A stretch of 64,000 bases of DNA from Enhydrobacter sp. (GCF_030246845.1 NZ_CP126889.1:4769001-4833000); one strand, 5' to 3'. Positions 52,802-62,503 are shown, counted from the stretch's first letter. Notes: generated from the letters alone by a model not told the origin. A program made the numbers and translations.

Positions 52802-53878
52802 ATGTTGTATGCTTTCCGTCGGATGCCGCTATCGGTTGGAACACCTTTGTTCTGGCGTACCGTCCTGCTGCGAAGCTGCGCCCTGATCGCCATCGCGGCG
52901 GTGACCGGCTGCGGCTCGCATCGCGGCGGCAGCTCGGTCGCCAGTCGCGGCATGTACAAGGTGGGCTCGCCCTACACGATCGACGGCGTGACCTACGTGC
53001 CGCGGGAAGAGTTCAACCATGTCGAGACTGGCATGGCCTCATGGTACGGACCGGGCTTCCACGGTCGCCACACCGCCAACGGCGAGGTCTATAACCAGTC
53101 GGAACGAACCGCGGCGCATCGCACGCTGCAGATGCCGAGCGTGGTCCGGGTCACGAACCTCGACAATGGCCGCTCGACCACGGTGCGCATCAACGACCGG
53201 GGACCCTATGCGCGCAATCGCATTCTCGACGTCTCGCGCGCCACCGCCGAGGAGCTGGGCATGATTCGCGCCGGTACGGCGCACATCCGCATCGACCAGC
53301 TGCCGGCGGAAAGCATGGCGGTGAAGGAGGTGGCGCTGGCAGGCGGCGGTCCGACGGAGCAGGAAGCGGCGATCGCCCGTGTCGAGTCCCGTGGCGGTGC
53401 CCAAGTGCCGGCCACGGCTGTGGCGCAAGCGCCGCCACCGGCGCCTCCGCAGGCGACGCCACCAGCGCCGCCTGCACGGCAGGTCCAGCCGCCGCCGCCG
53501 CAACCCGTGCCCCAGCAGGCCCCGCCACCACGCCCCGCCGAGCAGGTCGTGTGGGCGACGCCGCCGCCTGCCGCGCCGGCCCCCGTCGAGCCGGTGCGCG
53601 CGACCGTCGCCACCGCACCGACGATCGCCTCGCTCGCGGCACATCCGCCGGGCGGCTACTACGTGCAGGCCGGGGCGTTTTCCACAATGACCAACGCCGA
53701 GCGGCAGCGCGGCCGGATCGCAAGTTACGGAACCACCGAGATTTCCCAGGCCGTCTCCGGTGGACGGGAGGTCTTTCGCGTTCGTCTCGGTCCGTATACG
53801 ACTTCCGATGCCGCCGGCATTGTCGCCGACCGGCTGAAGCGTTCGGGGTATGGTGATGCTCGTGTCGTGGCGGATTGA
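52802..53878 (+). CDS. rlpA: RlpA-like lipoprotein with SPOR domain
   Basis: A 358-residue protein. Lipobox VTGC gives lipidation at C37; the double-psi beta-barrel domain (about 70-165) contains GMASWYGPGFHGRHTANGE, AAHRTL and RINDRGPY as in septal RlpA lytic transglycosylases; a long proline/alanine linker follows; and a SPOR domain (about 285-358) should target the division septum through denuded glycan. ATG 52802 used; ATG 52823 would also give a lipoprotein. It overlaps dacC by 29 bases. Confidence 0.87.
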   Translation: MLYAFRRMPLSVGTPLFWRTVLLRSCALIAIAAVTGCGSHRGGSSVASRGMYKVGSPYTIDGVTYVPREEFNHVETGMASWYGPGFHGRHTANGEVYNQSERTAAHRTLQMPSVVRVTNLDNGRSTTVRINDRGPYARNRILDVSRATAEELGMIRAGTAHIRIDQLPAESMAVKEVALAGGGPTEQEAAIARVESRGGAQVPATAVAQAPPPAPPQATPPAPPARQVQPPPPQPVPQQAPPPRPAEQVVWATPPPAAPAPVEPVRATVATAPTIASLAAHPPGGYYVQAGAFSTMTNAERQRGRIASYGTTEISQAVSGGREVFRVRLGPYTTSDAAGIVADRLKRSGYGDARVVAD

Positions 53879-55154
53879 TCGACTGCTTTCGCTCGTTGCG
53901 GTTCTCGCGATGGTCGGCGCGGCCGGCCTCGCGCCGGCGGCGCACGCCCAGCGCCAGGAGCCGGCCAAGCGCACGCAGGCGCAGAAGCCCGCGAAGCCGA
54001 AGCCGCTCACGCCCAAGCAGGCGGCCGCGGCGCAGGCGGCGAAGCTCGACGCCGCCGGGCCGTCGCAGATCGGCCCGACCACGGTCGCGCGCTACGCCTA
54101 CATGATCGACATGCAGACCGGCACGGTGCTGCTGTCCAAGGACGCCGACCAGCCGATGGCGCCGTCGTCGATGGCGAAGATGATGACCACGTATCTCCTG
54201 TTCGAGGACCTCGCGGCGGGCAAGCTCAAGCCCGACACGCAATTCAAGGTCAGCGAACGCGCCTATGCCATCACCCGCGGCGTCCACTCCTCGACCATGT
54301 TCCTGGAACTGGGGGCCGAGGTGAGCGTGCTCGACCTGATCCAGGGCATCATCGTCGATTCGGGCAACGACGCCAGCGTCGCCGCCGCCGAAGGCATGGC
54401 CGGCAGCGAGGAGGCGTTCGCCGACCGCATGAACAAGAAGGCGCACGACCTCGGCATGACGGGCTCGGTGTTCAAGAATGCCTCGGGCTGGCCGGCGGAG
54501 GGACAGCATGTGACGGCGCACGATCTCGCGGTGCTGGCCGAGCGCACGATCGAGGACTTCCCGAAGCTCTATCAGCACTACGCGCAGCGCGAATTCGCCT
54601 ATAACGGCATCACCCAGCCCAACCGCAACCTCGAGCTCAAGACCGTGCCCGGCGTCGACGGCCTCAAGACCGGCCACACCGAGGAGGGCGGCTACGGTCA
54701 GACGACGTCGGCGATCCGTGACGGACGGCGGCTGGTCCTGGTGCTGAACGGCATGGATTCGATTGCCGAGCGTGCGCGCGAGACGGCGCGGCTGATCGAG
54801 TGGGGCTTCCGCGAGACCAGCAACACGACGATCCTGCGCGCGGGCGATGCGCTGGCGGAGGCCCCGGTGTGGCTCGGCGTGCAGGACAAGGTGCCGCTCG
54901 TCATTCCCACCGCCGTCCAGATCACCACCACGACCGGCCAGTCGTCGGCGCAGCCGAGGGCCGTCGCCAAGTTCGACGGTCCGATCGCCGCCCCCATTGC
55001 CAAAGGGACCAGGCTCGGCACCGCCGTCATCACGATGCCGGACGGCCAAACCCGCGAGTATCCGCTGCAAGCGGGCGCCGACGTGGCGAAGCTCGGCATC
55101 GTGCGACGCCTCATGGCCACGGCGCGGCACTACCTGGTCGGCTGGCTCTCGTGA
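53850..55154 (+). CDS. dacC: D-alanyl-D-alanine carboxypeptidase (penicillin-binding, class C type)
   Basis: A 434-residue low-molecular-weight PBP. Active-site motifs are S107-M-A-K110, S171-G-N173 and K273-T-G275. A signal peptide ends near residue 33 (AHA), followed by a Lys/Pro/Ala linker. It trims the terminal D-Ala from stem peptides in the periplasm. ATG 53850 is the longest; ATG 53856 is equally possible. Its stop and the tmk start share GTGA. Confidence 0.88.
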   Translation: MVMLVSWRIDRLLSLVAVLAMVGAAGLAPAAHAQRQEPAKRTQAQKPAKPKPLTPKQAAAAQAAKLDAAGPSQIGPTTVARYAYMIDMQTGTVLLSKDADQPMAPSSMAKMMTTYLLFEDLAAGKLKPDTQFKVSERAYAITRGVHSSTMFLELGAEVSVLDLIQGIIVDSGNDASVAAAEGMAGSEEAFADRMNKKAHDLGMTGSVFKNASGWPAEGQHVTAHDLAVLAERTIEDFPKLYQHYAQREFAYNGITQPNRNLELKTVPGVDGLKTGHTEEGGYGQTTSAIRDGRRLVLVLNGMDSIAERARETARLIEWGFRETSNTTILRAGDALAEAPVWLGVQDKVPLVIPTAVQITTTTGQSSAQPRAVAKFDGPIAAPIAKGTRLGTAVITMPDGQTREYPLQAGADVAKLGIVRRLMATARHYLVGWLS

Positions 55155-55789
55155 CGGCGACCCCCCGAGGGCGCTTCATCACCTTGGAAGGCGGAGAGGG
55201 AGCCGGGAAGTCGACGCAGATCGCATGCCTCAGGGACTGGCTGGAGGCGCGCGGGCGTAGCGTTCTGGCGACGCGCGAGCCGGGTGGATCCGTGGGCGGC
55301 GAGATGGTGCGCCGGCTGCTGGTCGAGGGACCGGCAGATCGCTGGGACGGTACGACCGAGGCGTTGCTGCATTTTGCCGCCCGCCGCGACCATCTGCGCG
55401 CGACCGTATGGCCCGCCCTGAAACGCGGCACATGGGTGGTGAGCGACCGCTTCGCCGACTCGACGCGCGCCTACCAGGGCTATGGCCACGGTCTCGATCT
55501 CGCCATGCTCGACCGGCTCTACGAGATCGCCGTCGGCGACTTCAGGCCTGATCTCACGCTGATCCTCGACCTGCCGGTCGAGGTGGGGCTGGCGCGCGCC
55601 GGCCGTCGCCGCGGGTCGGAGACCCGCTATGAAAGCCTGCCGCGCGCCTTCCATGATCGCGTGCGCGCGGGCTTCCAGGAGATCGCCAGACGCGAGCCCG
55701 CGCGCTGCGCGGTGGTCGACTCCGATCGCGAGACCGAACGCGTGGCACGGGACATCGCCCGCATCGTGGCCGAACGACTGGGAGCCTGA
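55151..55789 (+). CDS. tmk: thymidylate kinase
   Basis: A 212-residue kinase that converts dTMP to dTDP. P-loop is LEGGEGAGKST; the dTMP-binding region holds REPGG and SDRFADSTRAYQG. Start GTG at 55151 overlaps the carboxypeptidase stop (GTGA). The length fits the family. holB starts three bases after it, a linkage usual in alphaproteobacteria. Confidence 0.93.
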   Translation: MTATPRGRFITLEGGEGAGKSTQIACLRDWLEARGRSVLATREPGGSVGGEMVRRLLVEGPADRWDGTTEALLHFAARRDHLRATVWPALKRGTWVVSDRFADSTRAYQGYGHGLDLAMLDRLYEIAVGDFRPDLTLILDLPVEVGLARAGRRRGSETRYESLPRAFHDRVRAGFQEIARREPARCAVVDSDRETERVARDIARIVAERLGA

Positions 55790-55792
55790 GGC

Positions 55793-56920
55793 ATGGCGCG
55801 GGGCAAGACGAGCACCGATCCGGCCGAGCTCGAGAAACTCGAATGGCCGTACGACTGGCCGCCGCCCTGGCGCAACGATCGCCTGGTCGGGCACGACGCG
55901 GCCGAGCGCGCGATGCTCGCCGCGCATCGCAGCGGCCACCTGCACCATGCCTGGCTGATCACCGGCCCGCGCGGCATCGGCAAGGCCACGCTCGCCTGGC
56001 GTTTCGCGCGCTACCTGCTGGCCGGCGGACAAGGCGGCCTGTTCGGCGCCACGTCCGACAGCCTCGACGTGGCCACGGATGCGCCGGGTCGCGCGCTGAT
56101 CGATGCACGCACCCACCCCGATCTCTTCCACCTGCGCCGTACGCTCGACCCCAAGGCCGACCGCATTCGTGCCGAAATCGCCGTCGGCGACGTTCGTGCA
56201 TTGGGTGAGTTCATGCACATGACGCCGGCCATGGGCGAGTGGCGCGTGGCGATCGTCGATCCCGCCGACGAGATGAACAGTGCCGCAGCCAACGCCATCC
56301 TCAAGATTCTCGAGGAACCGCCGCCCAATTCGGTCCTGCTGATCGTGGCGCACGCCCCCGGGCGGTTGCTGCCGACGATCCGCTCGCGCTGCCGCCGACT
56401 GGCGCTTTCGCCTCTGTCGGACGAGACGGTCGTGCGCCTGCTGGGCGACTACGCGCCGGCCGTCGAGCGGGAGGAGGCGGAGGCACTCGCCGACCTCGCC
56501 GACGGCAGCATCGGCCGCGCGCTCGAGCTCGCGAACGCCGGCAGCCTCGCCCTCTACAGCGAGATGGTCGAGGTGCTGACGACCTTGCCCGACCTCGACA
56601 TGGCGCGCCTGCACGGCTTCGCCGAACGCTTCGCCCGCCGCGGCGAGGAGGCGAATGCCGACTGGCGCTCGCTCAACTATCTGCTCGACGGATGGCTGAA
56701 GGACCTTGCCCGGCGGGCGGCGCTGGGCGGCGAGGGGACGGCGGTCGTGCCGGCCGAGCGCGGGCTGCAGGCGCGGTTGCTCGCCGCGGCGAGCCTTGAT
56801 CGCTGGATTGAGGCATGGGAAAAGATCGCCTACCTGTTGTCCCGTGCCGACGCCGTCAATCTCGATCGCAAGCAGACGGTGCTCGTCAGCTTCCTGGCTC
56901 TCCAATCGGCGATGCGCTAA
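55793..56920 (+). CDS. holB: DNA polymerase III subunit delta-prime
   Basis: A 375-residue clamp-loader AAA+ protein. Walker A reads GPRGIGKATL and the DNA-loading region has NSAANAILKILEEPP, with the SRC motif in IRSRCRRLAL. It is a rigid stator of the clamp loader. It has no zinc-binding cysteine cluster. It lies between tmk and metG as is common in this class. Confidence 0.9.
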   Translation: MARGKTSTDPAELEKLEWPYDWPPPWRNDRLVGHDAAERAMLAAHRSGHLHHAWLITGPRGIGKATLAWRFARYLLAGGQGGLFGATSDSLDVATDAPGRALIDARTHPDLFHLRRTLDPKADRIRAEIAVGDVRALGEFMHMTPAMGEWRVAIVDPADEMNSAAANAILKILEEPPPNSVLLIVAHAPGRLLPTIRSRCRRLALSPLSDETVVRLLGDYAPAVEREEAEALADLADGSIGRALELANAGSLALYSEMVEVLTTLPDLDMARLHGFAERFARRGEEANADWRSLNYLLDGWLKDLARRAALGGEGTAVVPAERGLQARLLAAASLDRWIEAWEKIAYLLSRADAVNLDRKQTVLVSFLALQSAMR

Positions 56921-56971
56921 GGCGCCGGATCCGGCGCTCCGGGAGGGGCGACGGTCCGGAGTTCAGTCGTC

Positions 56972-58522
56972 ATGTCGAGTCGCACTTACTACTGCACCAC
57001 GCCGATCTACTACGTGAACGACGTGCCCCATATCGGCCACGCCTACGCGACGCTGGCGTGCGACGTGATGGCTCGCTTCAAGCGCCTCGACGGTTTCGAC
57101 GTGCGCTTCCTGACGGGCACCGACGAGCACGGCCAGAAGGTGGAGAAGGCAGCGGCCGCCGCCGGGATGTCGCCGCAGGCCTTCACCGACAAGGTGAGCC
57201 AGTCGTTCCGCGACCTGATCGGCGTGATGAACTACAGTCCCGACAATTTCATCCGCACGACCGAACCCCGCCACTACGCCTCGTGCCAGGCGCTGTGGGA
57301 GAAGCTCGTTGCCGCCGGCGACATCTATCTCGGCAAGTATGCCGGTTGGTACTCGGTGCGCGACGAGGCGTTCTATGCCGAGGACGAGACCCTGGTCGGT
57401 GCGGACGGGAAGCGCCGCGCCGGCCCGGTCGGCAACGAGGTCGAATGGGTCGAGGAGCCATCCTATTTCTTCAGGCTCTCGGCCTGGGGCGACCGGTTGC
57501 TGGAGTTCTACGACAGGAACCCCCGCTTCATCGCTCCCGAAAGCCGCCGTAACGAAATTCTGAGCTTCGTGAAGGGTGGTCTGCAGGACCTCTCGGTGTC
57601 GCGCACCAGCTTCTCATGGGGCGTGCCAGTGCCGGGCGATCCCAAGCACGTCATGTATGTCTGGCTGGACGCGCTCACCAACTACATCACGGAGTGCGGC
57701 TATCCGGACACCAGGAACCCGCTGTGGCGTTTCTGGCCAGCCGACCTGCACGTCGTCGGCAAGGACATCATACGCTTCCATTGCGTCTACTGGCCGGCCT
57801 TCCTGATGTCGGCGGGCATCGCACCACCCAAGCGCGTGTTCGCCTCGGGCTGGTGGACGACCGAGGGGCAGAAGATATCGAAGTCGCTCGGCAATGCCAT
57901 CGATCCGGTCGCCGTGACCGGGGAGTTCGGCGTCGATCCGGTGCGCTATTTTTTGTTGCGGGAAGTGCCGTTCGGCAGTGACGGCGATTTCCAGAGGAAG
58001 GCGCTGATCGGCCGGCTGAACTCGGACCTCGCCAACGCCTACGGCAATCTCTGCCAGCGCGTGCTCTCGATCGTGGCCAAGAGCTGCGACGGCAAGGTGC
58101 CGGCCAAGGGGCCGCTGCTGTCGGCGGACAGGGCGTTGCTCGACCGCGCGCATGGCTTGCTGGCGATCGTGCGGGCGGAGCTCGACGAGCAGGCCTTCCA
58201 TCGCGCGCTGGCGGCGATCTGGGAAGTGGTCGCCGACGCCAACCGCTATGTCGACGCCCAGGCGCCGTGGGTGCTGGCCAAGACCGACCCGGCGCGGCGC
58301 GACACCGTGCTGTGGGTGCTGGCCGAGACGATCCGCCGTGTGACGCTGCTGGTGCAGCCCTTCATGCCGGAGTCGACCGCGAGGATCCTCGATCAGCTCG
58401 CCGTGCCGGCGGACAGCCGCACATTTGCCGCGTTCGAGCATGAACTGCCGCCGGGAATACCCTTGCCGAAGCCGCAGGGTGTTTTCCCGCGCTTCGTCGA
58501 GGCGCCCAGGGCCGCGGACTGA
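56972..58522 (+). CDS. metG: methionyl-tRNA synthetase
   Basis: A 516-residue class I synthetase. HIGH is H20-I-G-H23 and the KMSKS loop is K301-I-S-K-S305. The C-terminal dimerisation domain is absent, giving the short form, and no CxxC zinc knuckle is visible. It charges tRNA-Met. The tatD gene begins two bases after its stop. Confidence 0.95.
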   Translation: MSSRTYYCTTPIYYVNDVPHIGHAYATLACDVMARFKRLDGFDVRFLTGTDEHGQKVEKAAAAAGMSPQAFTDKVSQSFRDLIGVMNYSPDNFIRTTEPRHYASCQALWEKLVAAGDIYLGKYAGWYSVRDEAFYAEDETLVGADGKRRAGPVGNEVEWVEEPSYFFRLSAWGDRLLEFYDRNPRFIAPESRRNEILSFVKGGLQDLSVSRTSFSWGVPVPGDPKHVMYVWLDALTNYITECGYPDTRNPLWRFWPADLHVVGKDIIRFHCVYWPAFLMSAGIAPPKRVFASGWWTTEGQKISKSLGNAIDPVAVTGEFGVDPVRYFLLREVPFGSDGDFQRKALIGRLNSDLANAYGNLCQRVLSIVAKSCDGKVPAKGPLLSADRALLDRAHGLLAIVRAELDEQAFHRALAAIWEVVADANRYVDAQAPWVLAKTDPARRDTVLWVLAETIRRVTLLVQPFMPESTARILDQLAVPADSRTFAAFEHELPPGIPLPKPQGVFPRFVEAPRAAD

Positions 58523-58523
58523 G

Positions 58524-59312
58524 ATGCTGATCGACAGCCACTGCCATCTCGATTTCCCGGAGCTGGCCAAGGACGAGCCGGGCGTGCTGGCTCGCGCGCG
58601 GACCGCGGGCGTCGCGGGCATGCTCACCATCGGCACGCGGCTCGATCAGTTCGATCGCGTGCGCGCCATCGCCGAACGGCATGGCAATGTCTGGTGCTCG
58701 GTGGGCGTCCATCCTCACGAGGCGAAGGAGGAGGGGCAGCGCTCGCCCGATCGATTGATCGAAGCGACGCACCATCCCAAGGTCGTCGGCATCGGCGAGA
58801 CCGGCCTCGACTTCTACTACGACCACAGCCCGCGCGACGAGCAGGCGGCGAGCTTCCGCGCCCATATCGCGGCGGCGCGCGCGACCGGCCTGCCGCTGAT
58901 CGTCCATACCCGCGACGCCGACGCGGAGACGGGTGACATCCTCGAGGAGGAATATGCCAAGGGCGCTTTCTGCGGCCTGATCCATTGCTTCAGCTCGGGG
59001 TCCGAGGTGGCGCGCCGCGCGCTGGCGCTCGGCATGTATATCTCGATCTCGGGCATCGTGACCTTCAAGGCGGCCGAGAGCCTGCGGGCGGTGGTGCGCG
59101 GGCTGCCGATCGACCGCCTGCTGGTCGAGACCGACGCGCCCTACCTCGCGCCGGTTCCCAGGCGCGGCAAGACCAATGAACCGGCCTTCGTCGCCCATAC
59201 GGCCGCCAAGGTGGCGGAACTCAAGAGCGTCAGTCTCGTCGAATTGGAGGCCGCGACGACGGAGAACTTCTTCCGGCTGTTCGGCAAGGCAGAGCGGCCG
59301 GCATGCGCGTGA
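58524..59312 (+). CDS. tatD: TatD family metal-dependent hydrolase
   Basis: A 262-residue TIM-barrel deoxyribonuclease. Metal ligands include H6 and H8 in DSHCHLDF, the Glu in GIGETGLDFYYD, VHTRDAD, IHCFSG-type (IHCFSSGS), and the Asp in VETDAPYLAP. It processes nucleic acid 3-prime ends. It overlaps the next gene by ten bases and lies directly after metG. Confidence 0.92.
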   Translation: MLIDSHCHLDFPELAKDEPGVLARARTAGVAGMLTIGTRLDQFDRVRAIAERHGNVWCSVGVHPHEAKEEGQRSPDRLIEATHHPKVVGIGETGLDFYYDHSPRDEQAASFRAHIAAARATGLPLIVHTRDADAETGDILEEEYAKGAFCGLIHCFSSGSEVARRALALGMYISISGIVTFKAAESLRAVVRGLPIDRLLVETDAPYLAPVPRRGKTNEPAFVAHTAAKVAELKSVSLVELEAATTENFFRLFGKAERPACA

Positions 59313-60079
59313 CGATCCTGGGCTGCGGAACATCGGGCGGCGTGCCGCGCGTTGGCGGTGCCGGCGGACTGGGCGACTGGGGCGCGGCCGATCCGCACGA
59401 TCCGCGCAACCGCCGCACCCGCTGCTCGATCCTGGTGCAGGACGAGGACAGGACCGTGCTCATCGATACCTCGCCGGATCTGCGCGCCCAGCTCCTCGCC
59501 GCCAAGATCGAGCGCGTCGACGCGGTGATCTGGACCCACGACCATGCCGACCAGTGCCACGGCATCGACGACCTGCGCCCCTACGTCTTCCGCCAGGGCG
59601 CGATCGAGGCCTGGGCGGACAGGCGCACGCTTGGCATCCTGCGCCGGCGATTCGGCTATTGCTTCGACGCGGAAGAGGGCGGGTTTTACAATCCGATCTA
59701 CCGAGCCAACGAGATCGAAGGACCGTTCACGGCCGCCGGCCTGCCGGTTATCCCGATTCCGCTGGACCACGGCACGATCCCGTCGCTCGGTTTCCGCTTC
59801 GGCCCGGTCGTCTACGCCAACGATGTCGTGGCGCTTTCGGACAAGGCCTTCGAACTCATGCGAGGCGTGGAGGTGGTGATCGTCGACGCCATGCGTTATC
59901 GGCCGCATCCCACCCATGCCCATCTCGACCTGGCCCTCGACTGGATCGCGCGCATCGGCCCTAGGCGGGCTTTTTTGACCAATCTCCACATCGACATGGA
60001 CTATGCTGAGCTCGACCGGCGCACGCCGGCCCACGTGTCCCCCTGCCATGATGGTTTGGTAATAAATTCAGTATCTTAA
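59303..60079 (+). CDS. MBL fold metallo-hydrolase, PhnP-like
   Basis: A 258-residue metallo-beta-lactamase fold hydrolase. The metal motif is H79-D-H81-A-D83-Q84 with H86 (THDHADQCHG), and D55 in VLIDTSPDLR precedes. The motif normally ends D-H; here Gln takes the last His place, with a nearby His. It resembles PhnP, a phosphoribosyl cyclic phosphodiesterase, but no phn genes are near. The ATG is inside the tatD end and the TAA shares one base with the next start. Confidence 0.85.
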   Translation: MRVTILGCGTSGGVPRVGGAGGLGDWGAADPHDPRNRRTRCSILVQDEDRTVLIDTSPDLRAQLLAAKIERVDAVIWTHDHADQCHGIDDLRPYVFRQGAIEAWADRRTLGILRRRFGYCFDAEEGGFYNPIYRANEIEGPFTAAGLPVIPIPLDHGTIPSLGFRFGPVVYANDVVALSDKAFELMRGVEVVIVDAMRYRPHPTHAHLDLALDWIARIGPRRAFLTNLHIDMDYAELDRRTPAHVSPCHDGLVINSVS

Positions 60080-60774
60080 TGTCATATCTTGAAGTTATTC
60101 GTAGGCGCAAACAAAAGGAGTCCGGCCGCCGGATCCTCTTGGCTGTTGCGCTTGCGCTCTGCTGGGCCGGCTCGGCACATGCCCAAAGCGAGCTGGATGC
60201 GGGCGCGCTGACCTTCAAGGACTTCGCTGTGGCCGATCGCGGCGCCAGCTTCTACCGGCCACTCGCCGTCACTCTGGAAGGTACCGCCACGACATCCGCC
60301 AACGTACTGCAAATTGACAATGCCAACGGCCTTGCACGCCTCCATTTCAAGGCCGTCAAGATGGACGCTGCGGTGCCCCTGGGCTGGCAGGCGATCGACG
60401 ACCGGGAGCGCGGCATGGCCTATAGCGAGGACCAGAGCTACCGGCTGATCCTCTGGCGCGTCGACTTTGCGTTCGAGGGCGTGAGCAATGCCGAGCACTA
60501 CGCGATGGCCAAGGTCGGCACGATCGAAGCGCGGCGGCCGCCGACCAAGGCCCAGGCGCGCAAGCTCGGCGATGGCACGTACCTCATCGTCTACGAGAAC
60601 GTGCCGCCGAGCCGGGGTGACCACGAGTCCCGCACGGTTTTCGACCTGATCATGCCGAACCCGGCAAACCCCAAGGAGGGCGCGTTGATGACCTTGGGCA
60701 TGCCGGCGAGCCAAGGGCTACGCGGGCTCAAGCTGCTGGCACTTCTAAAGCAAAATATCCATATTTCCTGGTAA
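60079..60774 (+). CDS. secreted hypothetical protein
   Basis: A 231-residue protein with a Sec signal peptide: basic region RRRKQKESGRR followed by ILLAVALALCWAGSAHA, cut near residue 35. The mature part is soluble with no recognised motif. The start region is AT-rich compared with surroundings, and an imperfect inverted repeat links 60082-60103 with 60821-60840. Codons TAATG join it to the preceding stop. Function unknown. Confidence 0.68.
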   Translation: MSYLEVIRRRKQKESGRRILLAVALALCWAGSAHAQSELDAGALTFKDFAVADRGASFYRPLAVTLEGTATTSANVLQIDNANGLARLHFKAVKMDAAVPLGWQAIDDRERGMAYSEDQSYRLILWRVDFAFEGVSNAEHYAMAKVGTIEARRPPTKAQARKLGDGTYLIVYENVPPSRGDHESRTVFDLIMPNPANPKEGALMTLGMPASQGLRGLKLLALLKQNIHISW

Positions 60775-60837
60775 TAGACTTAGATAATAAGATAAATAAT
60801 ATTTGTCATAATATATATTATACGATAACTGAAGATC
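60775..60837. other. AT-rich spacer before mazG
   Basis: This 63-base gap is strongly AT-rich (runs such as ATAATATATATTATAC) in an otherwise GC-rich window. It could hold a promoter for mazG, or mark an insertion boundary. No clear -35/-10 pair can be singled out. Confidence 0.6.
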
Positions 60838-61668
60838 ATGGCTTCCGACCGTCCGACGCCCGAGAAGCTCCCCAAGGAACCGCTGGCCCGGCTCCTGGCC
60901 GTCATGGCATGGCTGCGCGATCGTCGGCACGGCTGTCCATGGGACATCGAGCAGACCTTCAGGACGATCGCGCCCTACACCATCGAGGAAGCCTACGAGG
61001 TGGCCGACGCCATCGAGCGCGGCGATCTGGCAGCGCTCAAGGAGGAGTTGGGCGATCTCCTGCTGCAAGTCGTCTACCACGCCCAGATGGCGGCCGAGGC
61101 TGGCGCCTTCGCCTTCGAGGATGTGGCCCAGGCGATCGCCGACAAGATGGTCGACCGCCATCCGCACGTCTTCGACGGCCACGAGATCGCCGACGCGGCC
61201 GCCCAGACCGTCTCCTGGGAGGCCCGCAAGGCGGCGGAGCGCGCCGGGAAGAATGGCGACGGCGAGCGGGCGGGCAGCCTGGACGGGGTGGCGCGCGCCC
61301 TGCCCGCCCTGCTGCGGGCGGAAAAGCTGCAGAAGCGGGCGGCCCGGGTCGGCTTCGACTGGAAGTCGATCGGACCGGTGATCGACAAGATCGAGGAGGA
61401 GCTTGGCGAACTGCGCGTCGAGATCAATGCCCGCGTACTCGACCAGGCCCGCATTGCCGACGAGCTGGGTGACGTCCTGTTCGCCGTCGCCAACCTCGCT
61501 CGGCACTGCAAGGTCGATCCCGAGGCCGCGCTTCGCGCCACAAACGACAAGTTCGAGCGCCGTTTCCGCTACATCGAGCGGCGCCTGGCGCAGGAGGACC
61601 GCCATCCGTCCGACGCCAGCCTCGAGGAAATGGAAGCGCTCTGGCAGGAGGCCAAGAGCAAGGTCTAG
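60838..61668 (+). CDS. mazG: nucleoside triphosphate pyrophosphohydrolase
   Basis: A 276-residue two-domain MazG. The first domain shows CPWDIEQTF, EEAYEVADAIERGDLAALKEELGDLLLQVVYHAQM; the second repeats the pattern with EEELGEL and DELGDVLFAVANLARH. E-x3-E and E-x3-D metal ligands are in both. It hydrolyses NTPs to NMP and PPi, guarding nucleotide pools. Convergent with the inositol monophosphatase gene, stops overlapping by four bases. Confidence 0.93.
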   Translation: MASDRPTPEKLPKEPLARLLAVMAWLRDRRHGCPWDIEQTFRTIAPYTIEEAYEVADAIERGDLAALKEELGDLLLQVVYHAQMAAEAGAFAFEDVAQAIADKMVDRHPHVFDGHEIADAAAQTVSWEARKAAERAGKNGDGERAGSLDGVARALPALLRAEKLQKRAARVGFDWKSIGPVIDKIEEELGELRVEINARVLDQARIADELGDVLFAVANLARHCKVDPEAALRATNDKFERRFRYIERRLAQEDRHPSDASLEEMEALWQEAKSKV

Positions 61669-62498
61669 GAGCGCTGTGCGAGGAGCGGCAGCCGGACGGC
61701 TTCCAGCACCGTTCTCACCTCCCTCAGCACCTCCGGCGTCGCCGCGGCGATGATTCCCGCCTCGACGCCCCCTGCCGGCCTGTACGGCTCGCCGTCGAAG
61801 CGGACGGCTATGCCGCCCGCCTCCGTGATCATCAGCGCGCCCGCCGCGTGGTCCCATGGCTTGGTCCGGCGGTAGAGGCTGAATTCGCGGTTGCCGGCCA
61901 GGATCTCGAGATATTCGCGACCGGCGCAATTGAGCGATGTCAGACTGCCGACGGCGCTGCGCTGCCCCGGCGAGAGCTGCCGGTCGAATTCCTTGCGCAT
62001 CTTGAAGCCGATATAGCCGCGCGGCGGCCGGCTTACCGTCAGCCTGGGAACGGATTCGCCCTGCAGCCTCACTCCCTGTCCTTTGCCGGCAACGGCCATT
62101 CGGTCGTTCGGGACGTCCAGGATCCAGCCGCCAATGGCCTCGGCGTCGTGCACCAGACAGACGATGATGGCGAAGCGCTCGCGGCCGGCCGCGAAGTTCG
62201 CCGTGCCGTCCAGCGGATCGACGATCCAGCAGCTTTCGCCCGGCCGGCCGATCAGCTCCAGAAGGCTGGCATCGTTCTCGACCGACTCTTCCCCCACGAC
62301 CGGCACGCCGGGCAGGATCTTCGCCAGCCCCGAGGCAAGGCGCTGCTCGGCAGCGACGTCGGCCACCGTGACCACATCGCCCGGCCGCTTGTGGCGGATA
62401 TCCTCCTGCGCGAGGTTGCGAAACCGCGGCAGCAGCTCGACCGCGGCCGTCTCGCGCATCAGCCCGGCGACGCGCTCGAGGTCGCCGAAGGCCAGCAT
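61665..62498 (-). CDS. inositol monophosphatase family protein
   Basis: A 277-residue Mg-dependent phosphatase. Metal sites are GEES (VVGEESVEND), DPLDGTANF and WDHAAGALMITEAGG. The family includes SuhB, CysQ and histidinol phosphatase; the substrate cannot be fixed. The ATG at 62496-62498 is 5 bases past the groES stop, suggesting it is co-transcribed with groES. Confidence 0.88.
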   Translation of the reverse strand: MLAFGDLERVAGLMRETAAVELLPRFRNLAQEDIRHKRPGDVVTVADVAAEQRLASGLAKILPGVPVVGEESVENDASLLELIGRPGESCWIVDPLDGTANFAAGRERFAIIVCLVHDAEAIGGWILDVPNDRMAVAGKGQGVRLQGESVPRLTVSRPPRGYIGFKMRKEFDRQLSPGQRSAVGSLTSLNCAGREYLEILAGNREFSLYRRTKPWDHAAGALMITEAGGIAVRFDGEPYRPAGGVEAGIIAAATPEVLREVRTVLEAVRLPLLAQRS

Positions 62499-62503
62499 CG
62501 GCT

